Below, one piece after another: positions 6,103-11,325 of a stretch of 11,325 nucleotides of DNA. Position 1 is the first letter of the stretch, and the number at the start of each line of letters is the position of its first letter. The position numbers were made by a program, and so were the translations under genes. The notes under the pieces were generated by a model. That model was not told the DNA's origin. It did no database searches and saw only the letters and a list, made by a program, of their open reading frames with translations. This stretch comes from JBEKCP01 sp050014815 (GTDB lineage: Bacteria > Planctomycetota > Planctomycetia > Pirellulales > Thermoguttaceae): NCBI GenBank assembly GCA_050014815.1, contig JBEKCP010000342.1:1-11325 (forward strand), read 5' to 3'.

Positions 6103-6201
6103 AGGATGAAGGATGAAGGATGAAGGATGAAGGATGCGGTCCGCAAGCGGACCGGCTAGACGTTTTCCGCATTCATCCTTTATCCTTCATCCTTCATCCT
6201 T
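6102..6201. repeat. Convergent heptamer array (AAGGATG x5 / CATCCTT x4) with central hairpin
   Basis: Five tandem AAGGATG units (6102-6136) begin inside the hisB stop codon. Four CATCCTT-type units (6174-6201, the second reading TATCCTT) end inside the radical SAM stop codon on the other strand. Between them CGGTCCGC/GCGGACCG (6137-6144/6147-6154) forms an 8-bp hairpin with an AA loop. In RNA from either strand the two arrays can pair into one long stem, so the block may terminate both convergent genes. U-rich tracts are weak (GTTTTCC at 6162-6168 only). Confidence 0.75.
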
Positions 6202-7693
6202 AGTCTGTGAAGTCCAGCACTTGCCGCATGCCCTCGTCCCAGCCGTCCCAGAGGAAGTCGTCCGCCTTCTCGTCGGCGATCAGGCGGAAGGCGTAGCGGA
6301 CCTGCTCCTCGTAGAACTCGCAGAAGGCGCCGGTCTTCTCCATCGAGCCGTTCATCTGGTGGGCCTCGGCCGGACAGGGCGAGCCGCAAAAATGGCGGAT
6401 CGCACAATGCCGGCACGGCTCGATGGTCTCGACGGTCCGGCCGGTCACGAGCCGGAAGGGCCGACTCTCGAGGACATCGGCGATCTCGATCGAGAAGAGG
6501 TTGCCGCCGCAGAAGTCCTCCAGGCCGATGAACTCGCTGCAAGGGAACAGGTCGCCGTTGGGGGCCAGGGCGAAGAAGCACCGGCCGCCGCCGCAGGGCG
6601 AAATATCGCACATCAGCCGCCGGGCCGACGGGGCCACGATCGCCAGCAGGATGTTGGCGAAATTGCCCACGATCAGCTTCCGGCCAGTCCGCCGGTAAAG
6701 CTCGTGCGTGCGATCCAGGGCCCGGAGGAAATACCGGGCCGCGGCCGCGTCGCAAGGCTTGACGGCCCGCGAACGCGGCAGCGTGCAGCGAAGGATGTTC
6801 ATCAGGCAGGTCGGCACCTCCCGGGCGTGGAGGAAATCGACCAACCGGCTCAACTGCGTCAGGTTCTCCGACGAAATGGTCGAGATGACGCTCCAGGCCG
6901 GGTATCCGCGGAGCCGGCCCATCGCCTCGATTACCTGGTCGTAGACGCCGCGGCCCTCCCAGTTGTTGCGGGTGCGGTCGGCCACGGCGGCCGTGGGGGC
7001 GTCCAGCGAGATCCCGATGCTCACCTCGTGCTCTCGCAGAAACGCCACGGCCGAATCGTCCAATTGCGTGGCGTTGGTCTGGATGCCGAAGCGGAAATCG
7101 TCCGCATACCGTTGAATGCCGGCGAAGACCGCCTCCCGGTTCAAGAGCGGCTCGGCCCCGTGGAAGACGATCTGCGGGAGCGAACCCGAACGACGCCTTT
7201 TGTGAGAACTGGCAGCCCTCACCCCCGGGTACCCACTCGTGGGTGCCTCTCCCGGTCGTGCCGCTGCGGCACGCGGGAGAGGGGAGAAGTAGCGCTTGAG
7301 GATCCCGAGGGCATCGAGCAGCTTTTCGCGAGACATGTGCCGGCCGGAGCGCCGCATCTTCTCGGGAATGTAGCAGTAGGTGCAATTCAGATTGCACCGC
7401 TCGGTCGGGTTGAAGTAGACGGCCGAGGGCTGGAGGCCGAACCGGAGCGTGTGGATTTCTTCGGCCAGCCGGGCGGCCTTCTTGCGGAAGGCGGCCGGCA
7501 GGGCCTTGCCCAGCACCACGTCGGAGAGCTTGTCTCGGCGGACGAGGGCCCAGAAGGCCGTGTCCGGCTCGATGACGGCCGCGAACCGCGGGTGGCCGAT
7601 GTCGATGGGCTGCAAGGCGGGGCCATTGCCCGTGCCGACGTAGCGGCCCCGCGAAGGGATCGCCGCGGCGGGTCGCGTCTTGGCACGCGCCAT
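6200..7693 (-). CDS. cbpB: Peptide-modifying radical SAM/SPASM maturase (CbpB type)
   Basis: A 497-residue radical SAM enzyme predicted to modify the 36-residue peptide encoded just upstream. ATG 7693 overlaps the peptide stop (TGATG), which indicates translational coupling; an in-frame start at 7810 overlaps the whole peptide gene and is rejected. CNLNCTYCY (C100, C104, C107) binds the SAM [4Fe-4S] cluster; VFHGAEPLLN (177-186) is the GGEP-like SAM-contact block; FGIQTNAT follows. The C-terminal SPASM region has C362, C367, C372, C385 and C395, then C427-x2-C430-x5-C436-x3-C440, ligands for auxiliary clusters. No N-terminal B12-binding domain is seen, so cobalamin is the regulator rather than an evident cofactor. 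Residues about 137-172 are low-complexity and encoded by a palindromic repeat. The symbol rests on recalled resemblance to the CbpA/CbpB family; the exact chemistry is unknown. Confidence 0.85.
   Translation of the reverse strand: MARAKTRPAAAIPSRGRYVGTGNGPALQPIDIGHPRFAAVIEPDTAFWALVRRDKLSDVVLGKALPAAFRKKAARLAEEIHTLRFGLQPSAVYFNPTERCNLNCTYCYIPEKMRRSGRHMSREKLLDALGILKRYFSPLPRAAAARPGEAPTSGYPGVRAASSHKRRRSGSLPQIVFHGAEPLLNREAVFAGIQRYADDFRFGIQTNATQLDDSAVAFLREHEVSIGISLDAPTAAVADRTRNNWEGRGVYDQVIEAMGRLRGYPAWSVISTISSENLTQLSRLVDFLHAREVPTCLMNILRCTLPRSRAVKPCDAAAARYFLRALDRTHELYRRTGRKLIVGNFANILLAIVAPSARRLMCDISPCGGGRCFFALAPNGDLFPCSEFIGLEDFCGGNLFSIEIADVLESRPFRLVTGRTVETIEPCRHCAIRHFCGSPCPAEAHQMNGSMEKTGAFCEFYEEQVRYAFRLIADEKADDFLWDGWDEGMRQVLDFTD
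7178..7285. repeat. Palindromic repeat inserted in frame inside the maturase gene
   Basis: CCTCTCCCG (7246-7254) pairs with CGGGAGAGG (7274-7282), and GTGCCGC (7258-7264) with GCGGCAC (7266-7272). Adjacent is ACCCAC-TC-GTGGGT (7231-7244). This is the style of the intergenic fold-back repeats elsewhere in the window, yet it is translated here as RAAAARPGEAPTSGYPGVRA and flanking residues without breaking the frame. The boundaries are approximate, set where conserved radical SAM sequence resumes (PQIVFHGAEP). Confidence 0.65.
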
Positions 7694-7803
7694 CACTTCG
7701 CCTTCTTGTCCATCAGGATGTAGTGCGACAGGCCCGTGCCCTTGGCCTTGCACGTCTTGCGGTAGGCAACGACCGTCTTCGCCTTCTTGGGTTGGTTCTT
7801 CAT
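7693..7803 (-). CDS. cbpA: Small modified-peptide precursor (CbpA type)
   Basis: Minus-strand ATG 7803 to TGA 7693-7695 encodes 36 residues: MKNQPKKAKTVVAYRKTCKA then KGTGLSHYILMDKKAK. AAAGGTGA lies 4 nt upstream of the ATG, and the stop overlaps the maturase start by one base. A lysine-rich leader-like N-terminus is followed by a core (VAYRKTCKAKGTGLSHYILM) with a single Cys, two Tyr, one His and one Ser, all possible sites for radical SAM chemistry. No signal peptide, double-Gly leader site, transporter or protease gene is visible here, so export and trimming are unknown. It is the first gene after a cobalamin riboswitch and terminator, so transcription should fall when B12 is plentiful. 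It is shorter than most gene-calling cut-offs. The gene is strongly supported by context; the CbpA name is recalled rather than verified. Confidence 0.85.
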   Translation of the reverse strand: MKNQPKKAKTVVAYRKTCKAKGTGLSHYILMDKKAK

Positions 7804-7830
7804 GTTTCACCTTTCAGTTCTTGGGACAAC

Positions 7831-7875
7831 AAAAAAAGGATCCCGACAGACGACGATCGTCCGTCGGAATCCTTT
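7831..7875 (-). terminator. Intrinsic terminator / riboswitch expression platform
   Basis: In minus-strand RNA, 7857-7873 pairs along its whole 17-bp length with 7837-7853 (loop 7854-7856) and is followed by U7 (7837-7831). The two imperfect pairs are G-U only in minus-strand RNA and would be A-C in plus-strand RNA, which fixes the transcribed strand. It lies between the B12 riboswitch and the peptide ribosome site, so it is the probable switch output. Confidence 0.85.
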
Positions 7876-7910
7876 ACCATCAGATTCCTGGCCGCCAGAT
7901 CCCTGGCCGC

Positions 7911-8132
7911 TACGCCGGTCTCAGCAGGTCTACTGGCTTGCGGGTCGTCGGCGGCTTGCGGCCTTCCCACCGCGATGGGTCGCGGCAGTGGCTGGAAACT
8001 GTCCCGATTTTCGTCCGCCTGTCCAAACGGACAGGCCGAAAATGGGACTGTTCCCTTCAACAGCAATCGCCTCGCCGGTTACAGTTGCGGGACAGCCACG
8101 GACTTGCACCGTGTTCCGGGATGCTGAAACCG
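7911..8132 (-). promoter_or_regulatory. Cobalamin (B12) riboswitch
   Basis: The minus-strand RNA shows the conserved core in order. GGTGCAAGTCCGTGGCTG (about 8091-8108) is followed by TCCCGCAACTGTAACCGG (about 8074-8091), a variable region with a perfect CCTGTCCG/CGGACAGG hairpin, AGCCACTGCCGCG, GGTGGGAAGGC, and the B12 box AGCCAGTAGACCTGC (7924-7938). Adenosyl- or other cobalamin binding usually lowers downstream expression by favouring a terminator or hiding the ribosome site, and a terminator follows here. Boundaries are approximate. The class (AdoCbl versus MeCbl selective) is not determined. Confidence 0.95.
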
Positions 8133-8138
8133 ATTGTT

Positions 8139-8166
8139 AGTTTACCAGGTTCGCGGCGGGCGTCAA
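8139..8166 (-). promoter_or_regulatory. Sigma70-like promoter of the riboswitch operon
   Basis: On the minus strand TTGACG (8161-8166) and TAAACT (8139-8144) are separated by 16 bp. The predicted start near 8132 coincides with the 5' end expected for the riboswitch aptamer, which supports both calls. Confidence 0.65.
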
Positions 8167-8199
8167 GCGGCATCCTGTACTGGGCGCTCCCGATATTTC

Positions 8200-8208
8200 T
8201 GGTATAAT
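8200..8208 (+). promoter_or_regulatory. Extended -10 promoter toward mscL
   Basis: TGGTATAAT is a perfect extended -10 element (TGnTATAAT) with no clear -35. Transcription would begin near 8215, divergent from the riboswitch promoter, and give a leader of about 300 nt before mscL. Confidence 0.45.
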
Positions 8209-8215
8209 CCTGCCT

Positions 8216-8517
8216 GTAGTGGATCGAGCCGGGCCCAGAGGGGAGGGATTGCAAATTGGAAATCTCCGATTTGCCGAGACTCTAGTAATGATTTTCGGTC
8301 TGCGGTCGTCCCAGCAGGGAAGCGAATCACGAAAACCCGAAAGAACCCAAATTCCGAAGGAGAAGGCAGGAGGTGATGAGCGGGACCGCGATATTGCCTA
8401 TGTCTTTCGGGCTTTCGTCCTTTCGGGCTTTCGTGATTGTCCAATTTCCGTGCTGCAGCGTCCATTGGCAACGTCAAATCTGCAATACTCCTCCTCACCC
8501 CAAGAAAGGACCGGACC
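8216..8517 (+). repeat. mscL leader with long fold-back repeat
   Basis: No gene is seen. ATCACGAAAACCCGAAAG (about 8326-8343) pairs with CTTTCGGGCTTTCGTGAT (about 8420-8437) over 18 positions with one G-U. A nearby copy, CTTTCGGGCTTTCGTCC (8404-8420), forms a direct repeat with the second arm. A smaller stem, GCAAAT/ATTTGC, occurs at about 8250-8273. The stretch would fold strongly in the mscL transcript. It resembles dispersed intergenic repeats more than a known riboswitch. Confidence 0.55.
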
Positions 8518-8922
8518 ATGGGAATACTGACAGAGTTCAAGGAATTCGCCGTCAAGGGCAACGCCGTTGACATGGCCGTGGGACTGGTGATCGGCGCGGC
8601 CTTCGGCAAGATCGTCACATCGCTCGTGAATGACATCATCATGCTGCCGCTGGGCTGGTTGCTGGGAGGCATGGACTTCTCAGGCCTGGCGATCGGATTG
8701 GGCGGGAAGCCAGTCATCAGGTACGGGGCGTTCATCACCACGGTGCTCGACTTCCTGATCGTGGCCTTCGCGATCTTCCTCGTCATTCGGGTGATCAACG
8801 GGCTGAAGAGATCACCGCCGCCAGCCGAGGCCACGAGCAAGGACTGCCCGGCCTGTTGCACCGCGATCCCGATCAAGGCGACCCGCTGCCCGCACTGCAC
8901 GTCCGAGCTGACGGCCAAGTGA
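8518..8922 (+). CDS. mscL: Large-conductance mechanosensitive channel with zinc-ribbon tail
   Basis: MscL is the inner-membrane homopentameric emergency valve that opens under membrane tension during hypo-osmotic shock. The start ATG 8518 has AAAGGA 7 nt upstream. The N-terminus MGILTEFKEFAVKGNAVDMA is the family signature (amphipathic helix S1), followed by TM1 (about 17-45, VGLVIGAAFGKIVTSLVNDI), a short periplasmic loop and TM2 (about 70-95). The length, 134 residues, is normal. Instead of the usual charged C-terminal coiled-coil helix, the tail is a four-Cys ribbon: C110-x2-C113 (plus C114) and C124-x2-C127 within CPACCTAIPIKATRCPHCTS. A ribbon tail of this style occurs in some other MscL sequences, from memory, and might bind zinc and hold the cytoplasmic bundle. 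Standalone gene. Confidence 0.95.
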   Translation: MGILTEFKEFAVKGNAVDMAVGLVIGAAFGKIVTSLVNDIIMLPLGWLLGGMDFSGLAIGLGGKPVIRYGAFITTVLDFLIVAFAIFLVIRVINGLKRSPPPAEATSKDCPACCTAIPIKATRCPHCTSELTAK

Positions 8923-9042
8923 CGCCGACCGTACGGGAAGGGCTGGCGGGACGGCCTGACCAATCGCAGGCAGCGGCAACGATAACAAAACGCGAACCGG
9001 GGATATCTCACGCAAAGGCGCGAAGGCGCAAAGATAACAGCA
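8923..9042. other. Convergent mscL/rpsU intergenic region
   Basis: Contains the short repetitive phrase CGCAAAGGCGCGAAGGCGCA (about 9012-9031), of the kind scattered between genes in planctomycetes. I see no clear intrinsic terminator and no gene. Confidence 0.4.
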
Positions 9043-9243
9043 TCATGGCCGCCCCCCGGTCCTCTGCTGCGTCTGGGCGCGGCGAATGGCACGATTCTTC
9101 GCCCGCCGCTTCACATCGGAAGGCTTTTCGTACCGTTCCCGACGCCGCAGCTCACGCTTCAGCCCCGAACGATCCAGAATCTTCCGCAACCGCCGCACCG
9201 CCTCCTGAGCCGACTCCCGCTCCCGCAACACGATTTTGACCAC
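9043..9243 (-). CDS. rpsU: 30S ribosomal protein S21
   Basis: Encodes 66 residues, MVKIVLRERESAQEAVRRLR and on through LKRELRRRERYEKPSDVKRR to a basic tail, the expected length and sequence for bS21. This protein sits on the small-subunit platform near the 3' end of 16S rRNA and takes part in initiation. The start is GTG 9243, fixed by AGGAGG 4 nt upstream; an ATG is not available in frame. The arginine/lysine-rich C-terminus is typical. It stands alone, not in the rpsU-dnaG-rpoD arrangement known from enterics, as is common outside Proteobacteria. Confidence 0.95.
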   Translation of the reverse strand: MVKIVLRERESAQEAVRRLRKILDRSGLKRELRRRERYEKPSDVKRRAKNRAIRRAQTQQRTGGRP

Positions 9244-9289
9244 AATTCCTCCTGTAACAGAATTAAGCCGCCATCAGTAACGATGATGT

Positions 9290-9298
9290 AATATACCA
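9290..9298 (-). promoter_or_regulatory. Extended -10 promoter of rpsU
   Basis: On the minus strand TGGTATATT fits an extended -10 element. Transcription would start near 9283, with a leader of about 40 nt ending in the strong AGGAGG site. No good -35 is seen. Confidence 0.4.
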
Positions 9299-9526
9299 GC
9301 AATGTCGAAGAAGCGACAGCCGGGGACTGCACCCGGTACTGCCAGAAATCCACCGACGAGCAAAGCGGGCTTGCACGTCCGCAACGGACAGGGCGAAGCC
9401 GTTTGGCAAGCGAAGCCGTAACGTTTTGGCCCATCAGCGGTTAGAGATGTCGGCACTGTAATCTTCCGCAGAGGGTGGACAGGGCATGCCCCCTTGTGGT
9501 AGTATAATAGGCAGGGAGGTGAGGGC
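9299..9526. other. Divergent intergenic region rpsU / 9527 small ORF
   Basis: A 10-bp direct repeat GCGAAGCCGT occurs at 9393-9402 and 9410-9419. GGGCATGCCC (9482-9491) is palindromic, and a TATAAT -10 box lies at 9503-9508 (plus) without a convincing -35. GGGAGGTGA (9514-9522) is a ribosome site for the following small ORF. No other gene is apparent. Confidence 0.4.
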
Positions 9527-9643
9527 ATGACCTTACTTGTTCGCGTCTGTTACTACTTCGTGATCGATCTTCCCGGCAAGGCTTGGCGAGCAATCTTCGG
9601 CAACGGCTTCGTGCGGAGGTGGTGGAGTTCTCGCTACCATTGA
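9527..9643 (+). CDS. Possible small protein (38 residues), unknown
   Basis: ATG 9527 to TGA 9641-9643 reads MTLLVRVCYYFVIDLPGKAW then RAIFGNGFVRRWWSSRYH. The case for a gene is the strong GGGAGGTGA ribosome site 4 nt upstream and a TATAAT box 18 nt before that. The peptide is rich in aromatic residues and Arg, with a short hydrophobic start, so membrane association is conceivable. I recognise no family. It precedes the DksA/TraR-type gene by 57 bp in the same direction and could be its leader peptide or simply a chance frame. It has no paralogue here. Confidence 0.4.
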   Translation: MTLLVRVCYYFVIDLPGKAWRAIFGNGFVRRWWSSRYH

Positions 9644-9700
9644 ATGGCCGTCCGAATGGCGGAACTCCTGCACTACCATACTCTGTGAAGGCTCGACCGG

Positions 9701-10072
9701 ATGACGAACGCGGACTTGACGCTTCAACGGGAAAGACTTCTAGTTCTGCGGGCAAGACTCCAGGGCGACATGACCCAGATGGAAGACAACGCCCTGAACA
9801 AGGACCACGCCAGGACGACCAGCATGCCCAACCACATGGCGGAGCTTGGCAGCGGCAACTTCGATCAGGAACTCACGCTGAGCCTGCTGGGGAGCGAGAA
9901 AGACGCCCTCGACCAGATTGAAGCGGCGATCGAGCGGATCGACGACGGCAGCTACGGCCGGTGCGAGATGTGCGGCGGGAAGATTCCCAAGGCCCGCCTG
10001 GTAGCCATCCCTTACGCGTCGCGGTGCGTGCAGTGCGCTTCGCAACGGGAAGAAGGCGGCGGGCAAGAATAA
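9701..10072 (+). CDS. DksA/TraR-family C4 zinc-finger regulator
   Basis: Encodes 123 residues: an N-terminal coiled coil (about 5-85, LTLQRERLLVLRARLQGDMT ... LLGSEKDALDQIEAAIERID) followed by DDGSYGRCEMCGGKIPKARL and VAIPYASRCVQC. This is the DksA/TraR C4 finger (C88-x2-C91-x17-C109-x2-C112). Family members bind the RNA polymerase secondary channel and tune initiation, often with ppGpp. This protein is shorter than E. coli DksA (151) and nearer to the small TraR/YteA-like proteins, so I give no symbol. The coiled-coil tip lacks an obvious DxxDxA motif, so DksA-like activity is uncertain. The start ATG 9701 has a weak GAAGG site. An unrecognised small gene follows 35 bp downstream, probably in the same operon. 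Confidence 0.85.
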   Translation: MTNADLTLQRERLLVLRARLQGDMTQMEDNALNKDHARTTSMPNHMAELGSGNFDQELTLSLLGSEKDALDQIEAAIERIDDGSYGRCEMCGGKIPKARLVAIPYASRCVQCASQREEGGGQE

Positions 10073-10107
10073 AAAGTGAAAATCTGCCGGTAGAAGGAGA
10101 CCGACCC

Positions 10108-10320
10108 ATGCTGAAGCGGGACAAGCTGGAAGCAGTGTTGCAGAAGATCACCGACGAGGAGTTCAACGCCGTCTGGAAGGGCGCTTACGGCTACGTTCCA
10201 AGCGGCGAGCGCTCGGATTTGGCGAGGGACTTTGTGGCCGAGCAATACGACAGCGAGCTGGACGGCTGCCTTGCACGTGCCGAATCCTTCCTGCTGCGCC
10301 AAGTCAAGACGCGGTCGTGA
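10108..10320 (+). CDS. Conserved-looking small protein, unknown
   Basis: A 70-residue protein beginning MLKRDKLEAVLQKITDEEFN and ending LARAESFLLRQVKTRS. The start ATG 10108 is set by AAGGAG (10094-10099) at 8 nt; longer in-frame starts would overlap the preceding zinc-finger gene. It is soluble, charged and predicted mostly helical, without Cys, membrane segments or a signal peptide. An N-terminal helix is followed by a loop (YGYVPSGERSD) and an acidic second helix. It follows the DksA/TraR-type gene by 35 bp on the same strand, so co-transcription is likely. I do not recognise a family and assign no function. Confidence 0.7.
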   Translation: MLKRDKLEAVLQKITDEEFNAVWKGAYGYVPSGERSDLARDFVAEQYDSELDGCLARAESFLLRQVKTRS

Positions 10321-10461
10321 AGGCCGTAGCGGGCAGGTGCACAAGATGACCCCGCGGGAGCGGAAAAAGCACCCGCTGGGAGCGAAGCTGTACTGTCCCT
10401 TGCGCCGAAGGCGTTGTACAACTCAGCCCACCAGGGTCCAACGAGGGCTTATGCCCTCTGG
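10321..10461. repeat. Dispersed intergenic repeat with small hairpins
   Basis: The phrase GCGTTGTACAACTCAGCCCA (10410-10429), with GGGTCCAACGAGGGC after it, is of a type I associate with dispersed repeats in Pirellulales. GAGGGC-TTAT-GCCCTC (10443-10458) forms a hairpin 4 bp beyond the DUF1559 stop on the minus strand and may help end that transcript. No gene is seen. Confidence 0.45.
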
Positions 10462-11325
10462 CTATTGACTGTCGCCGCTTCGCGGGTCACCCTCGCCGGC
10501 AGTCGTCACTTCACCGCCCGCAATGCTGCCCAGGGCCCGCCAAAGAAGAAGGTCGACGTCGTTCCTGACGAACCGTACGGAGCCGTCGGCCAGGGCCAGG
10601 TTGACGCCGCCCACGTGGCAACTCGATGCGGTGGTCGCCTGGGCGCCGTTGTTGATCGACGCGGCCAGGTCGCTTCCGGGAATCGGAATCACAACGCTGA
10701 CGTGGCCGGGCGGCAGGATGTGATTGTAGCGGCTGGCCGTGTAAGCGCCGGAAAGGCAGGTCGATCCGGCGTACGAGTACTGCGCGCCGGCTCCCGCACC
10801 GGGCGTGACAACCAGGGCGGCGGCGTACAGGTCTTCGCGGCTGTGGCTGGCGGGCGACACGACGAACCAGTCGCCCGGGCTGGAGATCAGGTTGTCGTCC
10901 CCGTCACCCAGCATGCCCTCGGAGAAAAGCGCCGTGTTGCTGGTTCCATCGAAGATTTGATCGATACGGACCCTCCGGCCGCCGACGAAAACACCGTTGT
11001 TCCTTTCGATGCCCGCCGAATCCGGCTCGCCCGTATCATTGCCCCCGTTGCCTCGATAGTTATTTTTGGCCCAGGCGGCCCGCGCCAGCGGGTCGCTGGC
11101 GTCGGTCAGGCGGTTGGTGTCCGAGGGGCAGCGGAAGATGGCGGCGGGCGCCAGGGCGACCGCCGAGTTGGCAGGATCGTCAATCGGCCTGGTGAAATCG
11201 ATGCGTTTGAACAGCGGCATCTGCTCGAGAAACGGCAACAGGCAGGCGAAGTGACCCCAAGTGTTGTCTGCGGTCGTTTGGCCTTGCCTGGCGGGCGGGA
11301 AACTGCCCTGCGCCGAATGGAAATT
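10462..11325 (-). CDS. DUF1559 family protein, C-terminal part (runs off the window)
   Basis: The minus-strand frame is open from the window edge: NFHSAQGSFPPARQ, then WGHFACLLPFLEQMPLFKRI, the standard DUF1559 text that follows a type IV pilin-like N-terminus lying outside the window. Other family blocks are FRCPSD, NNYRGNGG, the DGTSNTALFSEG motif, and near the C-terminus SSCHVGGVNLALADGSVRFV followed by LLLWRALGSIAGGE. Proteins of this kind are very abundant in planctomycetes. They are thought to be secreted or surface-anchored through a prepilin-like signal, and the molecular role is unknown. A TTG or GTG near 11238 is not a real start, because homology continues upstream. The stop is TAG 10462-10464. 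Confidence 0.92.
   Translation of the reverse strand, partial: NFHSAQGSFPPARQGQTTADNTWGHFACLLPFLEQMPLFKRIDFTRPIDDPANSAVALAPAAIFRCPSDTNRLTDASDPLARAAWAKNNYRGNGGNDTGEPDSAGIERNNGVFVGGRRVRIDQIFDGTSNTALFSEGMLGDGDDNLISSPGDWFVVSPASHSREDLYAAALVVTPGAGAGAQYSYAGSTCLSGAYTASRYNHILPPGHVSVVIPIPGSDLAASINNGAQATTASSCHVGGVNLALADGSVRFVRNDVDLLLWRALGSIAGGEVTTAGEGDPRSGDSQ

Noticed and set aside
6102..6201. CRISPR array
   Set aside because: The heptamers are contiguous, with no spacers and no 20-40 nt repeat; no cas genes are present.
6134..7723. 529-residue plus-strand frame
   Set aside because: Antisense to the radical SAM gene, whose Cys motifs and upstream riboswitch leave no doubt about the coding strand.
6200..7810. 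Longer start (7810) for the radical SAM enzyme
   Set aside because: The extra 39 residues are an out-of-frame reading of the peptide gene; the TGATG overlap at 7693 marks the start.
8163..9092. 309-residue minus-strand frame
   Set aside because: Runs antisense through mscL and a promoter region; MscL on the plus strand is certain.
1..11325. tRNA or rRNA genes
   Set aside because: No GTTCGAATC-type T-arm with matching acceptor stem and no rRNA signature was seen on reading; no tRNA-finding program was run.

Overview
The window looks like a chromosomal segment of a GC-rich planctomycete, probably of the Pirellulales type. Three things point there: a DUF1559 pseudopilin-like protein at the right edge, a PEP-CTERM (exosortase-sorted) repeat protein, and many dispersed fold-back repeats between genes. 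This is inferred from gene families and base composition, not from a marker gene.

Left part (1-3000), a graveyard of mobile and repeat-rich DNA: a frameshifted RHS/YD-repeat fragment (minus); the first ~35 codons of an IS110-family transposase with its upstream hairpin (minus); the 3' tail of a group II intron with maturase C-terminus, a mutated domain V and domain VI (plus); a six-repeat PEP-CTERM protein (minus) with a good promoter; a perfect 42-bp palindrome; and a C-terminal IS91-like transposase fragment (minus).

Middle (3000-6200): a secreted GH127/DUF1680 glycosidase with all catalytic residues but a frameshift and apparent deletion in its C-terminal beta domain; a 175-bp fold-back repeat; then hisB, whose reading frame carries a 40-residue N-terminal extension resembling the start of a small antitoxin-type protein. 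hisB converges on the next operon across a symmetrical heptamer-repeat block.

Centre of interest (6200-8170, minus strand): a sigma70-like promoter, a complete cobalamin riboswitch, an intrinsic terminator, a 36-residue peptide gene, and a radical SAM/SPASM maturase whose start codon overlaps the peptide stop (TGATG). I interpret this as a B12-controlled modified-peptide (RiPP) operon of the CbpA/CbpB type. The peptide gene is short enough to be missed by ordinary gene calling. The maturase also carries an in-frame palindromic-repeat insertion between its radical SAM cluster motif and the next conserved block.

Right part (8200-11325): mscL with a C-terminal zinc-ribbon tail; rpsU (minus); a possible 38-codon small gene; a DksA/TraR-type zinc-finger regulator; a small protein I do not recognise; a dispersed repeat; and the C-terminal part of a DUF1559 protein running off the edge.
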